Translations under genes and position numbers: made by a program
Source of the DNA: Trichobilharzia regenti
Lineage: Eukaryota; Platyhelminthes; Trematoda; Strigeidida; Schistosomatidae
Reading direction: 5' to 3'
NCBI GenBank assembly: GCA_944472135.2
Contig: OX235262.1
Span: 63,798,887-63,862,886 of the forward strand
DNA length: 64,000 nt
Shown: positions 22,541 through 33,914 of the stretch, one piece after another
Position numbering within the stretch: position 1 is the stretch's first letter
Layout: every line of letters begins with the position of its first letter
Notes under the pieces: generated by a model
Database searches by the model: none
What the model was told of the DNA's origin: nothing
What the model saw: the letters and a program-made list of their open reading frames with translations, nothing else

Positions 22541-23232
22541 CAACAATAGCGTCCCAAGGGATGCGAACGCACAAATGACCTTCAGCCAACCAATCATAAA
22601 AAGTGAGGAATTTTTGCCCTAAAAATGACGTATATTCACAAGAAAATGCATGGAAACACATTAAACAGATTATCTTTCTCTGACATGATCTAAAAATACG
22701 TCCCAGTTATGATGGAGATTATCAGTTGCTAAGTTGGACTAGTTTCTGTAGATGTATTCACCAAAGTGACTGAAAATTGGCTATTTTGTGAATCGCCCAT
22801 CTCTCTTTTCTTGCCATGTAGTCCTCTCCAAAGCTCTCGATTAAGTTACTATGGTTTCAGTAAGAGCTCATCATTTCTAGCATTGATGACTACATACAAG
22901 GAAAATGAGGGTAATAAAACAAGTTGAAATAAACGACAAATCTATTCCTAATCGCAACCCTAGCCTTAATCCTGACCCTAATCCCAATTATGACCGTAAC
23001 CCTAACCCCAACCCCAATACTTGCCTTAACCCTAATCCCAACCCTAACGAGATGTTAGCACATTGTTCAAAGAGTAATTAAAAGCGTAATCTGGGTGAAA
23101 TTTGCTCCTCATTTGATGAATAGGGTTAATATTTCAGCTATGATAATGACAGATACCATTAGCCAACGACTAGCATGCGTTCAAGGTCATTTGAGCGTTC
23201 GCACTCCTGGGACGCTATTCTTGTACTTCGCC
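22531..23232. repeat. Inverted repeat flanking telomere-like sequence at the CR1 5' end
   Basis: The left arm (22531-22582) and right arm (23183-23232) are reverse complements with roughly 85 percent identity by eye; both contain AATAGCGTCCCA and GCGAACG(C)...CAAATGACCTT. The left arm is also the leader of the intact CR1. Either a second CR1 5' end lies head to head with it, or this is a terminal-inverted-repeat element of about 700 bases. Confidence 0.65.
22947..23049. repeat. Degenerate telomere-like CCCTAA repeats
   Basis: About 100 bases of irregular CCCTAA/CCCTAG/CCCCAA-type hexamers (for example CGTAACCCTAACCCCAACCC). TTAGGG is the usual flatworm telomere repeat. It is interstitial, short and impure. 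Confidence 0.75.
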
Positions 23233-23629
23233 GATTTGTGCACGTTTCAGTGCACGCTGCCAGCCACAGTGATGCTTTTTTCTTAATTTTTGTGGATGAT
23301 ACAACGCAGTAGGTTGTTATGATTTTAAAAATGCGCGATTATATATAATACGATCAGGACACATTATTGGTAAATTAAAACAAAATTAAAAGAGCAAACC
23401 AAAGCAATTTTGCAAAATGTTGTAAGGTGGAATTTTTGGTAGCCCTATGTTCAAACAGGCCGCCGTGAGCCAGACACTAGGTAGCGAATTAATTACTTTT
23501 CTATGTCGTTCTAGGGAAAATGAACCTTTCTTTGATAAAATTTCTTAATCCGACAATCTTGTGACTTCTTTTGTCTCACTCTTATTTCAGCCACTGTCAG
23601 ATGTTTAAGTTGGCATTCCATAATAAAGT
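23233..23629. other. Intronic stretch with nothing recognised
   Basis: No ORF with family resemblance and no repeat shared elsewhere was noticed. Confidence 0.45.
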
Positions 23630-23800
23630 AGTTGTTCCAGGTAATTGGCAGGAAATCCTGGACCGGGGTCTCATGCTGGTCGCCAGCCATCAGTAAGGCG
23701 TATCTACAGTCTTGAAGGAACTCATGTCCCTTGTGAGATTCGAACCCATGTCATCCAATGCTACAGTCACAGATGTTACCAGATTGAAAAATTCACTGAC
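23630..23800 (-). mobile_element. Diverged hammerhead SINE (family C)
   Basis: On the minus strand a tRNA-like B box (GGGTTCGAATCTC) is followed by GACATGAGTTCCTTCAAG, then CTGATGGCTGGCGACCAGC and GAGACC...GGTCCAGG. The same order occurs on the plus strand at 63228-63400. The HHR core is damaged (GAGA for GAAA). Confidence 0.6.
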
Positions 23801-25507
23801 AGGATTCAGTTTGCAGTAAACAAAGGGCCTAGATGCATGACACTAGTTAGTGTATAGTTAAAATAATAAGGCAGAGTTTACACCAATAAGAAAAAGTTAA
23901 ATCTATGGCTAATCTAGATATCAAAAATCAAGGTAAATGTGAGTCTTGTTACCAAAAATGGGTCTTATAAGCTTATAAGTCTTATAAGATGAAGAAAAAC
24001 TAGAAAAACTGCCTAATTCTCACTGTATTCTAAATGATTTATTATAAGAATCCTCTCACATTACAATTTAGCAGCAAACTTCAACGCACACACTCCAGAC
24101 ATTGACTGAGATCTAACATTTGAGATTGTGACATTTATGTAATCAAGTTTCATTTATATTTTGATATCAACAACAATAAACTTTAAAGCTATGAGAAGCA
24201 GAGAAAACAGACTGCATGTAACTGGGTACAACATTAAAGCTGCTCGGAATGTTTAATAAACAGATGAACAAACAGATTGATAGATATCCAGACAGGCAGA
24301 CAGTCAGTCAGATAAGATAACACGAAGCAAAAGTCCATAAATATGCATTGTTTTACAGCCTCTTCCGAAAACAAAATGATTATGAACAAAATAAAAAACA
24401 AATCAATTTTCAAAGTAAAAACACATCCTGTTTCAACTACGAAAAATGAAAAATTCTGGAGGAATTGTTAAGACTTCTAAATATAGAACACATCGGTGTA
24501 CATTCTTCAAAATGCATTGAATACAGGTCAATCACAACAATTACATAACCTTGCTTAGTTTACTACCCAGTCGTACGTCGGGAAACAGGTGTAAGATGTT
24601 GTACGAAAGGCTAGAGACCCTTCCCCTGAAAATCCTTCCAATCACGATACAAACTTCAATACACCGGAAGAAAATTAACAAAAACTTATTCATCCCACGA
24701 ATCAGAGAGAGGAAATGACACCGAATAGTGAAAGCCTTTGTGAAGCTAGTTAGACAATGTGTATTCTTTTCATGGAAGGGAAAATAAGTATGGGAAGATT
24801 GGATGTCCGTACGACGTTCAAGGGCTGCTCAGATTGCCAAAGAGATAAGAAGCTACAGTACAAAAGGGCCAGGAATCTGTAAGAGCAGGTGAAATATAGC
24901 AATTACATCATCTTATTTTACCAGTTTGTCGATTCTTACTTTGTTCAAATAAGATGAAAGGAAAAAAATCTCGAGTAAATTCTTTGTAGAGACATCTCAT
25001 TCCAACTATCATTTCGTTTATTCAAGCAATAAATTGGATGTGGGACAGTTGGAAGGAGTTGTCAGGATGCCCTGGACCTAGGTTTTTCTTCTTACTGATA
25101 TTCGCCAGCTAGGGGTATATGCCTGTAATCATCAGACAACAATTCAGAGTGCACTGTATTGGTGGGTCACATAATTTCGTGAACAGATTGTAAATTCGAC
25201 TGATAAAATTCTCTCAGCACTACGAAGAAATAGACACATTGTAATTATTACTCTTCAATACAAACAACAGATTTACTTTGTATAATGTCTAGAGACAGGT
25301 AAAGTCATCTTCTTTCAAAAACTGTCAGCAGACAGCTTTGTTTTTTTACATCAGTTTTTGCTTTACTAAGTTTCTTTTATTTTAATTGAATTTCCGATTT
25401 TCCCGTCGAGTGATTGGACCGAAGTGCTCAGTATCAGGTTGACCTGTCGGCTTCTTGTGCAGATGCTTCGACGATGTCTGGACATGTAATTAGAATTTTT
25501 TAATTGG
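23801..25507. other. Intronic stretch, little recognised
   Basis: A possible family C SINE scrap lies near 25040-25140 (minus: AAACCTAGGTCCAGGG). A short CAGACAGGCAGACAGTCAG tract is near 24290. Otherwise nothing was recognised. Confidence 0.4.
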
Positions 25508-25755
25508 TGTATGGTGACTAGCAGTGGAATCCAAGGTGCACATTTCGTCCTATTTGGGACTCGTCATCTAGATGCATCTGCATTTTTCAGTGAGTGATGA
25601 TGTTCCCACCGGGGCTCGAACCCAGTGTTGATAGTTTCAAACGCCAAAGCCTCGGTAGGAACATTATCACTCACTGAGAAATTCAGGTGCATCCAGCTAA
25701 CGAGTCCCAAGTAGGACGAAATTCGCATCCTGGATTCCACTGCTAGTCACTACCC
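25508..25755. mobile_element. Palindromic pair of Sm-alpha-like hammerhead SINEs (family B)
   Basis: The left arm (25508-25600, minus) and right arm (25655-25755, plus) are inverted copies: TGACTAGCAGTGGAATCCA at one end and TGGATTCCACTGCTAGTCA at the other. Between them lies a tRNA-like region (GGGTTCGAGCCCC on the minus strand). Each arm holds an HHR of the Sm-alpha type: GTCC...GGACGAAAT and CTGGATTCC. The plus core reads CTAACGAG (G to A at an invariant site) and the minus core ATGACGAG (C to A), so both look inactivated. Confidence 0.8.
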
Positions 25756-26221
25756 AGCAATTAAATACAAAGTTCCTTTTAGTCTGAAGAAGTTAATATC
25801 AACTTTCCTAACTGCATATTGAATTTTTGAATGAATGTATGCTTCAGTGTTAGTGTCTATACATGTTTAACAAGATTCTTGATCACTGTAAACTGTCTGT
25901 TGGGATTTATCATCTTTACCCGCATATTGCAAATCATGACACTGAAAACACTATACTGTACACTCGAAAAATTCTTTACCGAAGCAGATATTATGTGAAT
26001 AATTCTGGGAATAGATACTGTGAAATATATTTCTAGTCTATTTACAGGACGGAACCAAACATAAATTGCTACTTCCAAAATCAACTCTCCTCTGGGTTAA
26101 ATAGATGCAAACCTTTTGTTCAAGAATTCCTATTATCTTGAGCTTAGAAACCTATCGGAACCTATATTAGTCAACTTTGGATTTAACTTGATTTGTATTG
26201 TTGATCAGTGTGACATATTTG

Positions 26222-26385
26222 GGAATGCTGACTAACAGTGGAATCCAGGATGTGAATTTCGTCCTACTTGGGACTTTTCATCTGGATGTACGCGGTGAGT
26301 GATGGCATTCTCACTGAGAATCGAACCCAATACCCCTCGTTATAAACGCCAAAGCGTTATCCACTGAACCACTTGGGATATCTCT
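26222..26385 (-). mobile_element. Sm-alpha-like SINE with tRNA head and dead hammerhead (family B)
   Basis: On the minus strand: a tRNA-like head with AGTGGTTCAGTGGATAACGC (A box) and GGGTTCGATTCTC (B box), then CATCCAGATGAAAAGTCCCA, AGTAGGACGAAATTC and CATCCTGGATTCCACTG. The core CTGATGAG has become ATGAAAAG. Confidence 0.75.
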
Positions 26386-26854
26386 TGTGTGACAGGCATA
26401 AATTAACATTTGTCTTTAGTTCAATTTTGATTTGAGATGACATGTTAGCAGAAGTTGAACGTTTCGGCCCAATTAATCAAGTGGAAAAATCAAAATTGAA
26501 TCTAAAATAAGTAACAGTTTAATATATCTTGATTTCAACAGTCAACTACTTTAACGAAGGGTTTTACTTTGAATGAACGATAGAGATAGGTGACCTAATG
26601 TTCATAAATGAGAATATGGGGCGGAAACACTGACGACTTTGAATAATTCCTTAAAACAGTCAGGTCGACAAATCTCCCAAAATCGCAGCAAATACCATAA
26701 GAAAAAGAGTCAATAAATGACTTATCGAAATCCAAATGATGCACTTAGTCAATCGTTTTACTCTGAACAATCTCAAACGAAGAATTTCATTCTTTTCACT
26801 TACACAAAGCTTACTAATACTGATATATCTGTTAACCAACTAATTAACTAGTAG

Positions 26855-27178
26855 TGTTACGACAGAAGACAAGGGCCAGGTAACAGATCGTTTATTGTGA
26901 AAATTAACAGCTATTTATAGAATTTTACGTTATTGTTAGCAGAGAAGCAACGTCTTCTGATTGGTTGTTTTCCTGCCGAAGATTATTTTGTCATCTCTTT
27001 GTTGCCGTTTCTTAGACAGTCCAGTGGTATATCTGAGAATCGTATCCGCCCACGCAAAGTCTGCTGTGATTAGTTGTTGAGTTCCTCAAGGTTAGGTTCC
27101 TCATGACCCCAATATGAAACTTAGACACTGACATCAAATTTTGTCTACAGTTTTGTCTTGCAGACCGCTCTCACCACA
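26855..27178. mobile_element. Solo LTR with 4-bp target duplication GTAG
   Basis: Begins TGTTACGACAGAAGAC and ends CTCACCACA. It is bracketed by GTAG at 26851-26854 and 27179-27182, a direct duplication of the kind left by integrase. Related sequences begin TGTAAC...AGAC(A/G)AGAGACTTGGTAA at 41813 and 44792. No internal gag or pol is present, so it is probably a product of LTR-LTR recombination. TG...CA ends and 4-bp duplications fit Ty3/gypsy-like elements. Confidence 0.75.
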
Positions 27179-27259
27179 GTAGTAATACCATGAGTATATC
27201 CTAAACTAGCTAATATATTTGCATCGTCGGTGATCTAGTAATCATCATCAACCAAGCAT

Positions 27260-27425
27260 GTAGTCCGACTTCGATACTCGACCAACGCTTTCCTACACCT
27301 AACTTATCCCGTAAGTTAGCATGAAGCTGGCTCCTTTACTGTATAAAAAATACTACCGTTGTTGAAACTTAAATGCTCAAGCTTAAAGCCCTATGTTCTA
27401 TCTACAACGTGGAAAAACTAGATAT
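27260..27425 (+). mobile_element. Diverged RTE-tailed SINE, 3' part (family D)
   Basis: CTCCTTTACTGTATAAAAAATACTACCGTT...AAAGCCCTATGTTCTATCTAC matches the body and tail order of the better copies at 50001 and 58754. The head is not recognisable. Confidence 0.5.
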
Positions 27426-28228
27426 ATATTCACTATAAGTATGTTATAACTCGGTTACTTGGATCGAATTTTTCTTATACCAACCAATGAGCTTTCCTTA
27501 TCTTGTGGAGTGTGAAGTCAACAGAATTCACTTCTAAAACGGAAATCATTGTCTGAAACTTATGATGTGCCTAAGTTAATCAGCCACAACTCTAGGCTTT
27601 TGCTTAATACTTTCACACAAGGACCAAAAACATCCATCCAGTAGCCCCTACTTTTTAATGATTCTCTAAATAAAATCAGTTCGTGGTCAATCTTGAGTTT
27701 CAATTAAATCTTTGTGAACCAAAACTTGTTTTATTTATTTATTTAAAGTGTATCATTAATTATATATCCTTTTTGCCTTAAGTTTATTGAATATAATTTC
27801 CGATTTTATACCGTAAAACCAATCGATCTGACCAAGGTTTAAAAGGAGACAATAGATTTTTTCCTTAAATTTCTATCATCCATTGAGATAATTTAGTCGG
27901 TGAGTGCACTTGCGTACGGTCAATTTATAAAATTGACAGTTTTTAGCCGCCAATATTAAAAAAAGAGGTTATACGGATAGATTCAGTCTACTGGACAATC
28001 CTACGCCTAGTTCTGTGAGTAAAGCAATCGGACTACAAATCTAATTTCTCACCAGTATATAGATATATATATTTCTCTTTTCAGACGTTGTCATGACACA
28101 ATATTTTTACACATAGACCCTAAGTGAATGGGCGACAGTTACTTAATCATACATTAGAAACAGGGGTGTCAGGCGTTCTATGAAATAAGGAGAGTAACAA
28201 TCAACCTTAACAACCAATAGAACAACCA

Positions 28229-28266
<38 letters not shown>

Positions 28267-29174
28267 GATTTCACCTTTGGATCACGTGACACAAAATAAG
28301 ACATAGATTTTTTGTAAATAAAATATGCTGTTTTCTACCAGAAATTATTATGCTAGACTAAGCAGACATTTAATACTAATGTAATGTAATATAATGACAA
28401 GCGTAAACTGACTAATTTTCGCAGTGAATTAAATTTGTGCATTATTTTGTTGTTTTAATTTGAAGCTTGAACCTTTTGTTACTGAGATCTCGTTTGGTAA
28501 AAAAAAAATGAGCAAAACGAAAGAATTCCGGAAAAGTGAATATTCTAGTTCAGTAGAGATTAGTTTTTTATTTCGTGACTCGCATTTAGAATGTCATACG
28601 AAAAGGAAACTGTATTCACAGCTCAGTGAAGCAATAACTTAATAACAATAATATTGATAATAATGATAATTATTTGGAATTTTAGTGTCAACAATTACCT
28701 AAATAGTTAATGAACTTAATGGTTATCCAAGCTACTTATTACTTTAAGAGTAGTATTGATCTCAAAAACAATTCTTTGTGTTTTCTACGATCTAAATAAC
28801 TGGGAATGCATTTTCCAAGCTTTGGGATGACTGGATCAAGATACTTAGGCTTCTTTTAGACATAAATTTAATGTCTTTAATATATTAATTTTGAGTATTC
28901 ACCAGAATGTGGAGTCAGGAAAGGTAACATGCGCAAATGAGATCTTGTGACATAATAACAATGACGTGTAACTGTTCAAATAAAAATAATTGATGAGTTT
29001 GATGAGACTAAAGTGTAAATCTGTCAACTCCTAAAAAATATCCCAAGGTGACATAGTTATGTCATTGTTCGCAGTTTTTTATGTGAATTTTGAATATGCA
29101 AGACTGAATTAATATTAACTTAAGTGTTGTACTTAAAATTACAATCAAATATATCACACTTAGCCAGAACAACC
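27426..29174. other. Intronic stretch, minor repeats only
   Basis: A probable family A tail is at about 27640-27715 (ATAAAATCAGTTCGTGGTC). A (TA)n tract is at 28231-28262. An ORF of 60 codons near 28460 has no family resemblance and no splice context. Confidence 0.4.
28231..28262. repeat. (AT)n microsatellite
   Basis: Alternating tract of about 32 bases. Confidence 0.9.
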
Positions 29175-29805
29175 AGCATCAATCACTGTTGTCAGGAGAA
29201 ACTTGAAGGAGGTCGCTTATTTCACTTATCTGGCCAGGAAGCACGGTTTCAAACACAAGCGGAACGGATGAAGATGCACAAAGCTGGCCAGAATAGGAAC
29301 GGAAAGATACGCCTTCATCAACATGAAACTGATTTGGAAGTCTTCTGCACTCAGCCAGCATAAATAACAAGATTCGGGTTTTCAACATCGATGTCAATTC
29401 AGTCTTTCTATACAGGTCAGCACCTTGGCCAGCCTATCACGAAAAAGATTTCCAACTAGTTATAGACTTTCATCAACAGATGTCTTCCCTGGATTCATAC
29501 TGAAGATCAAATGGCCAAGATGAATAGGTAACAAAACACCAACCAAGAGCCAATCGCTCAACAAATATGTAGGAGAAAGTGGAGATGCATCGGGCATACG
29601 TTGAGGAGACAGACGAATGACATCGCACGCCAGACAATAGCTCGAGTGGATTCCGAATGAGAAGCGATGAGTGGATCGTGTGAGGAAGAGATGAAAAAGT
29701 TTGGTCAACCGTTGACCCAGCTGAAGAGGACGACAGAAAACAGAACAAAGTAAAAATAGTGTGTCGTTGAAGCCCTATGTTCCCCTCGAAACCCATTAAT
29801 GCAAC
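29175..29805 (+). mobile_element. Degenerate RTE LINE 3'-end fragment
   Basis: Parallels the last 200 or so codons of the intact RTE: GTCAGGAGAAACTTGAAGGA (the NLKETTSFTYLG region), AACCAAGAGCCAATCGCTCA (NQEPI), AGACAATAGCTCGAGTGGAT and the end GCCCTATGTTCCCCTCGAAA. Frameshifted throughout and 5' truncated. Confidence 0.75.
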
Positions 29806-31190
29806 CTAGACAGTGAATCATCGTAAAAGAGTAAATAGAATGTGTACTTTAGAGTGGGCAGAGGGGAAAATAACTATTGTCTCACAGAGATGAGATTATA
29901 TAATAATAATAAACTGTGAAACTAAGATTTAAAATATACAACTATAGCTCAGTATGATATTGATAATAAAGTTAGCAGTATAAATAAAAATAAAATTTAC
30001 AGCTGTATGGTGTCACTGAGACAGATAACTATTCTAGGTTGGGAGAGGGGAAGACCTTGGGAAAAAAGGGATTTAACGAACTTTTTCTGAGTACAGAGAC
30101 TGGGTTAAAAAGTCTATTATGGCAACTGTCTCAGCTATGCTCAGAAGTCAAAGGAGCGCAAACCTAGAGAACTAAGGTAGCACCTTGTATAGAACTGTTA
30201 GGACTGAATTTGTATCAATCTTGTATTGCGCATCCACAAGGTGTGCTAATTAAGGATTCATGATCGACTTTAAGACATCTTTTCCTCACTACATTGTACA
30301 AGATTCAAGAAGGCAACAGTGTCCTTGCCGAGTAGTTCTACCTATAAAACTATCTCCACAACAATAATTAAATTTCTAGGATTCATTGGAATGGTGAAAC
30401 TCAGTAGCTTATCCTTAACGTGACATAAATGCATTTACAGACATCAAATGATCTCTGTTCCTTTTTTTTCCAATCACAGTTAAAACACCCAAGAGTAAAC
30501 AAGACTAATCACCATGCTTTCAACATTTAAATAATATAAAATTTAACTATTAGCACACTAACCTTGGTTACGGATGACAGTATGTGACTTAATATAACTC
30601 CATACATTATAATACTATTTTCGCATATTCTCAAATACTAAGAAAGTTGAACTGCCCACGTAATAATTCTCTACACACTAAATAATTTGTCATTAGGTGA
30701 AAATGTTTTCACTGTTATAAACAACTGAGACGGAATATACCTATTAAAATGTGGGCGTCCTTCTCATGCATTTGAGAAAACAAAGCTAAGATGCAAATAA
30801 TTTGGACATATTCACAAAAAACAAGTGCTAACATATTGATTGATTCATCAGACTGAAACTATTTGACCTCATCCAATCAAATTATGGACAATTATTGCAT
30901 GTGTTAGTCAGACATATGAATAACCAATAGAGTGAAGACAATGCTATAAGATTACTCAACGTACAAAAATCATCTTATAGATAACACTAGGTGTTTAAGT
31001 AATAGTGCACAAAAACTAAGCAGAGCCAAAGAAAATCTCAAACAGGAAGTGAAACATATGAGAGAAGCTCTGGAACTTAATAATACCTTGGCCAATTGAT
31101 CAGGAAGCATGTAGGAAAATGTAAAATTAAAACTAACAATAATGATAATGACGACATGTATGACAAACATGCACAGAAGGATGACAACAC
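29806..31190. other. Intronic stretch with nothing recognised
   Basis: AT-rich; no ORF or repeat of note. Confidence 0.45.
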
Positions 31191-31870
31191 CACCAATAGG
31201 GAATCTTAATCATCAGTAGTAATTCCATACAAGGAAGAGACCTCGGAAACCTTACGCAGAATTCTTAACAAGGCAGGAATCAAGGTGACTAGCATTCAAA
31301 CCAACCACAAACTTAATTAGAAACAAGCTTTGTCGGTTAAAGGAGCCTGTGGAGCCTTTAAAACAAAACAATTAAGTTTATCTAATACCCTACTGGAATG
31401 ACTATCAGGTCGAATACATAGGTCAAAGTAGTGGAACGGGGTCAGTCAGACTGGCAGACCACAAAATCCTAGCAAAATCTAGATTAGTTGAGTCTAATAA
31501 GCTGAGAAATCTAGAGAATATTTCAGCTTTAGCACTACGTGCAATTATACACAAAAGGATGGGATAAGATGGCAGCTTTAAAATCCAATGTAACAGGGTG
31601 AAGAGAGAGAGATTGATAACGGAAGCTTTATTTATCAAATCAAGTAGAAACGCGTGTAATAGGAATGATTCAATACCTGTCCCGAACATTTGTAAAACTC
31701 TACTCCGCCTACAACGAATAGGAAAGAATAAAGTGAACTATAAAATGAGAGTTTCGAAGTTGTGTGATTATAATTGATATGACTGTGAACAATAAATTGT
31801 GTTCTAAATGTCATCCAGTAAATAATAATACTGTTTCACTGTATGGTATATCTAATAAATTGATTAATAT
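31190..31870 (+). mobile_element. PLE fragment: GIY-YIG endonuclease and 3' end
   Basis: Translation in pieces gives YQVEYIGQSSGTGSVRLADH, a GIY-YIG core, and LENISALALRAIIH, corresponding to the NDCEVNYIGQTSRSGVVRLSEH and LEKTSAIAMRALTH of the copy at 53962-55118. The end (near 31770-31830) resembles the same PLE terminus (ACAATAAATTGTGTTCTAAA). Stops and frameshifts show it is dead. Confidence 0.7.
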
Positions 31871-32142
31871 GGAATAACACTAGCCTAGTTTCTCGACACT
31901 ACGGTTAAAACAATGATGGTGGTGCATAGTTTTCGTCTCTAGGTTACACCGTTTTGTTACTTGACTTTAAAGTGGATCATAACTGTTGGCTGGTTACCAC
32001 TCCGCTTACTTCCACTAGTCTAAAATGTGATCCTTTGTTATTCAAGAACTGTGAAGCAAGGAAACACTAACCTTAACCAGCGAACATAAGACTGACATTT
32101 AGGAAGTTGTTTAAGTTTTAATGGTAAAATAACACTATTTAG

Positions 32143-32158
32143 TATATATATATATATA
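32143..32158. repeat. Short (TA)n microsatellite
   Basis: Sixteen bases of alternating TA. Confidence 0.8.
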
Positions 32159-32399
32159 TTCTAAAAAAATAGAATATGTATGTGCCAATCATTCCTTCTG
32201 TCAGCTGAACCAAATTAACAAAAGGAGGACAAGATCAGTAACTTTATTCACATACTGAAATTAATTTTTGCAACTGAAACATCTTCATTTGAGTTCATGT
32301 CAGAGAAGCTTTCCGTTTTTGGTTATTTCAACTTTCAGTTAACAAGATTACAATTGCTTACGACATAAACAATACAAAGTTCTAAGAATCATGAGAACA

Positions 32400-32965
32400 A
32401 TTTTGAAGAACAAAACAAGTATTGATAAAAATACAGAAGATAAATGTTCTAAACTGGTCATTAATTCAGTTCCTAAGTAAACCAGCTTCATTAATCTTGA
32501 ATTCAAATGTGATCAGGCTAAGGATATACCCAAAAAATGTTTTTCAAAATGTGTAGACAAAACCTTCTTTACGGGGAAACTCTGGATGATTTTCACTAAC
32601 CGGAAGTTATTCTCCCTTTCTACAAAAGACAAGCTGCCTCGTCTGGCTGTGTCCCTGTATATCTATCAGAACACCCGCTCTTGTCGAGCAAGAAACATCA
32701 CCAGTGACCACACAATGCTAATGTAAGGATGTGAAATCCTATTCCAGAATGAATTTACAAGGAGGAAAGATATATTCTAAAACACTTGAATAACCTCTTT
32801 CACTAAGTCGACACTGACAACAATTTTAAGGTCATCTGTTGAGTTCATACCAGCCTGATGCATTTTCTTTATCCCGAGCTTCTAAAGACAACGCAGACCT
32901 TGGTTATTCATGACTGTAAGCCAAATATTTGTGTACAAAAGAAGTATGCGCAGTCTCTATTTCTA
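32400..32965 (+). mobile_element. Degenerate PLE fragment (RT C-terminus to endonuclease)
   Basis: Pieces read FINLEFKCDQAKDIPKKCFS, KTFFTGKLWMIFTNRKLFSL, STKDKLPRLAVSLYIYQNT and, near the end, KPNICVQKKYAQS. They align in order with the ORF at 50871-51671 (LLNLEFKGDIEAEI, KLFSQNVKDKLSHWA, KPTLCIQKKYVQP). The Cys residues of the endonuclease core are mostly lost. Confidence 0.7.
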
Positions 32966-33722
32966 TTTTAGCCGTAAAATAGAAAGGAATGAGAAAGAGG
33001 TTTATTGATTTTTCACCTTGTTTATTTAATCTGTGCACCTTTCCTTTATTATTACGATCGTTATTATTGCTATTATTTTCATTATGAACAGTTTCTGGTA
33101 TTATTTCAATTATCTTATTTATTATTTTAGTTAAAAGTCATTTTTAAGTCATGTAAAATTCCGTCTTATCGAACTTCTTATCTTGTTACTTAATGTTTTT
33201 ATTTGGCTTCTAATCCTATTGAATTTGCTTCCCTTTCCAAGATCTATATTGTCTATGAACTATTTTATACATTGCACAAATTGTTTGCTCACCTGATATA
33301 GAACTAAGACTGTAATCACAAATATTTCATCATATTTTACATTGTTATTATAAGTACATACGCGGTAGAACAGCTTGATAATAAATTCTTTGAAAAGAGT
33401 CTCTCCACGTGTTTATTGTGTTCTTATATGTAAGTCTCACAGTGTGTACATTTATTAGTTGGCATATATTCATGTTTAGTAATTGACTGTTCCCTTTGTG
33501 ACCATTGTGCATTCACAGCTATTGGCATGCTTTGATGTAAATTCCTGGAATTTCCAATGATAAAGTGTGCTCAATGACATTAACTAAGTTTACATTAGGG
33601 CTTCTCACAGTACTAATCTGGTTTGGTTTGATTTCCCATTGTGTCCGAATCACGGAGTGTAAATACAATACAGAATGACGACTAAGCACCAGTTAGTTAT
33701 CTAACAGGTATTCAGATGACTA
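32966..33722. other. Intronic stretch with nothing recognised
   Basis: T-rich sequence with no recognisable coding or repeat signal. Confidence 0.45.
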
Positions 33723-33914
33723 CAATTTTTTTGTTTTTATTCATTTACCTTCTCAGTGGAACATAGGGCTTCAAGCTAGAGTCTTGAAGATTCGGTAGCA
33801 GTGGCGTTTATTTTTACGGGATGGGGTTGCTAGCCTCATGCTCAACCCTCCCTCTTTACCAGTCTCATTAATGGCTTGGCGAGGTAAAGTTGTGCGTCGG
33901 CCGGGAATCGAAGT
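33723..33914 (-). mobile_element. RTE-tailed tRNA SINE (family D), head truncated
   Basis: On the minus strand: B box region (ATTCCCGGCCGACGCAC), body with CATGAGGCTAGCAACCCCAT, GTAAAAATAAACGCCACTGC, and tail GAAGCCCTATGTTCCACTGA. The 5' half of the tRNA-like head is missing. Confidence 0.75.

Noticed and set aside
28460..28642. 60-codon plus-strand ORF
   Set aside because: No family resemblance, no splice sites, no repeat context.
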